A stretch of 13,004 nucleotides of DNA from Selenomonas sp. GTDB taxonomy: Bacteria > Bacillota > Negativicutes > Selenomonadales > Selenomonadaceae. Positions 12,657 to 13,004 of the stretch are shown in pieces. The notes beneath the pieces are model-generated. The model did not search any database and was not told the origin of the DNA. It saw nothing but the letters and a program-made list of their open reading frames with translations. The position numbers were made by a program, and so were the translations under genes. Position 1 is the first letter of the stretch; each line of letters starts with the position of its first letter. The DNA lies in NCBI GenBank assembly GCA_015265235.1, contig JABZYJ010000045.1, forward strand, positions 1 through 13,004, read 5' to 3'.

Positions 12657-13004
12657 TCAATCAAACATGCTCAATATTGCCCTGCCAAAGCTCTTCACGG
12701 TCTCCACTGTCTTCGTCGTGGCCTTGTGCAAGCCCTCGGCGATGGTGGTTACGGCAGGTTGGATGATCTTGAAGCCCGCATGAACGGCAGAGGCGATTTT
12801 CTTGCCCGACTGACTGCTGATCGCAGAGCCGACCGCCATGCCAAGGACGGGGCCGACAACGGGAATTGCAGAGAGCATACGCGCACCAATGCCCTTCGAG
12901 CATAGGTCACCGATGGCGGCGGAGGCGATGCGTCCCACACGGTCGACTGCCGCCGCAACACTGAGTTTCCCGTTGAACACCTGCGCGGCGGTACGTACGC
13001 CCTC
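12657..13004 (-). CDS. 3' end of an unknown protein with a glycine-rich hydrophobic segment
   Basis: The frame is open to the right edge of the window with no stop, so this is probably the last 115 residues of a longer protein; an in-frame GTG at 12980 could start a 107-residue product but has no convincing ribosome binding site. Within the visible part, the stretch from the VAAAVDRVGRIASAAIGDLC region to ARMLSAIPVVGPVLGMAVGS is rich in Gly, Ala and Val with small residues at regular spacing, like a glycine zipper or membrane-inserting hairpin. The tail is a basic, Thr/Lys-rich helix (EGLHKATTKTVETVKSFGRA) ending in ILSMFD. I do not recognise the family. It precedes the two module-sharing genes by 57 bases on the same strand and may head the same operon. 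Confidence 0.6.
   Translation of the reverse strand, partial: EGVRTAAQVFNGKLSVAAAVDRVGRIASAAIGDLCSKGIGARMLSAIPVVGPVLGMAVGSAISSQSGKKIASAVHAGFKIIQPAVTTIAEGLHKATTKTVETVKSFGRAILSMFD

Overview
The window looks like chromosome of a GC-rich, diderm Firmicute of the Negativicutes type (Selenomonas or a relative). This is an inference from three things: Firmicute-style gene content (ecfT-truA, an EAL-HDOD protein, an HD-GYP protein with its own N-terminal region, a three-gene amino-acid ABC operon) together with type IV pilus genes, strong GGAGG-type ribosome binding sites, and several TTG starts. I see no rRNA, tRNA, CRISPR array, insertion sequence or phage gene.

Region 1 (1-4094, minus strand) reads as one tight operon in the order ecfT, truA, a short pilB-like ATPase, pilT, pilC (cut by the left edge). 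Genes overlap or nearly touch at each junction. The first two genes serve vitamin uptake (ECF transporter T component) and tRNA pseudouridylation. The last three are the motor ATPases and platform protein of a type IV pilus or related machine. No ecfA ATPase genes are next to ecfT.

Region 2 (4095-6602) holds two probable cyclic-di-GMP genes that converge on a shared bidirectional terminator: an EAL-HDOD protein (plus) and an HD-GYP protein (minus). The EAL-HDOD gene is divergent from the ecfT-pil operon, and each direction has its own extended -10 box in the 171 bp between them.

Region 3 (6603-9108, plus) is a polar amino-acid ABC importer: lipoprotein binding protein, permease, ATPase. It has a near-perfect sigma-70 promoter, an inverted repeat in the leader, and a terminator-like hairpin between the binding protein and permease genes that would allow more binding protein than membrane complex.

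Region 4 (9109-9772, plus) is a compact toxin-antitoxin module: a RelB/DinJ-type ribbon-helix-helix antitoxin paired with a YoeB-type ribosome-dependent mRNase that keeps the E. coli YoeB catalytic residues. A strong terminator follows.

Region 5 (9773-13004, minus) is accessory-looking. Two adjacent genes begin with almost the same 80-residue module (73 of 80 residues identical), then diverge to about 50% identity and end in unrelated C-termini: Sel1-type repeats in one, a possible PH-like fold in the other. Base composition falls from GC-rich to AT-rich along both genes. Upstream lies the 3' end of a third gene with a glycine-rich hydrophobic segment, cut by the right edge. This block is the best candidate for something undescribed.
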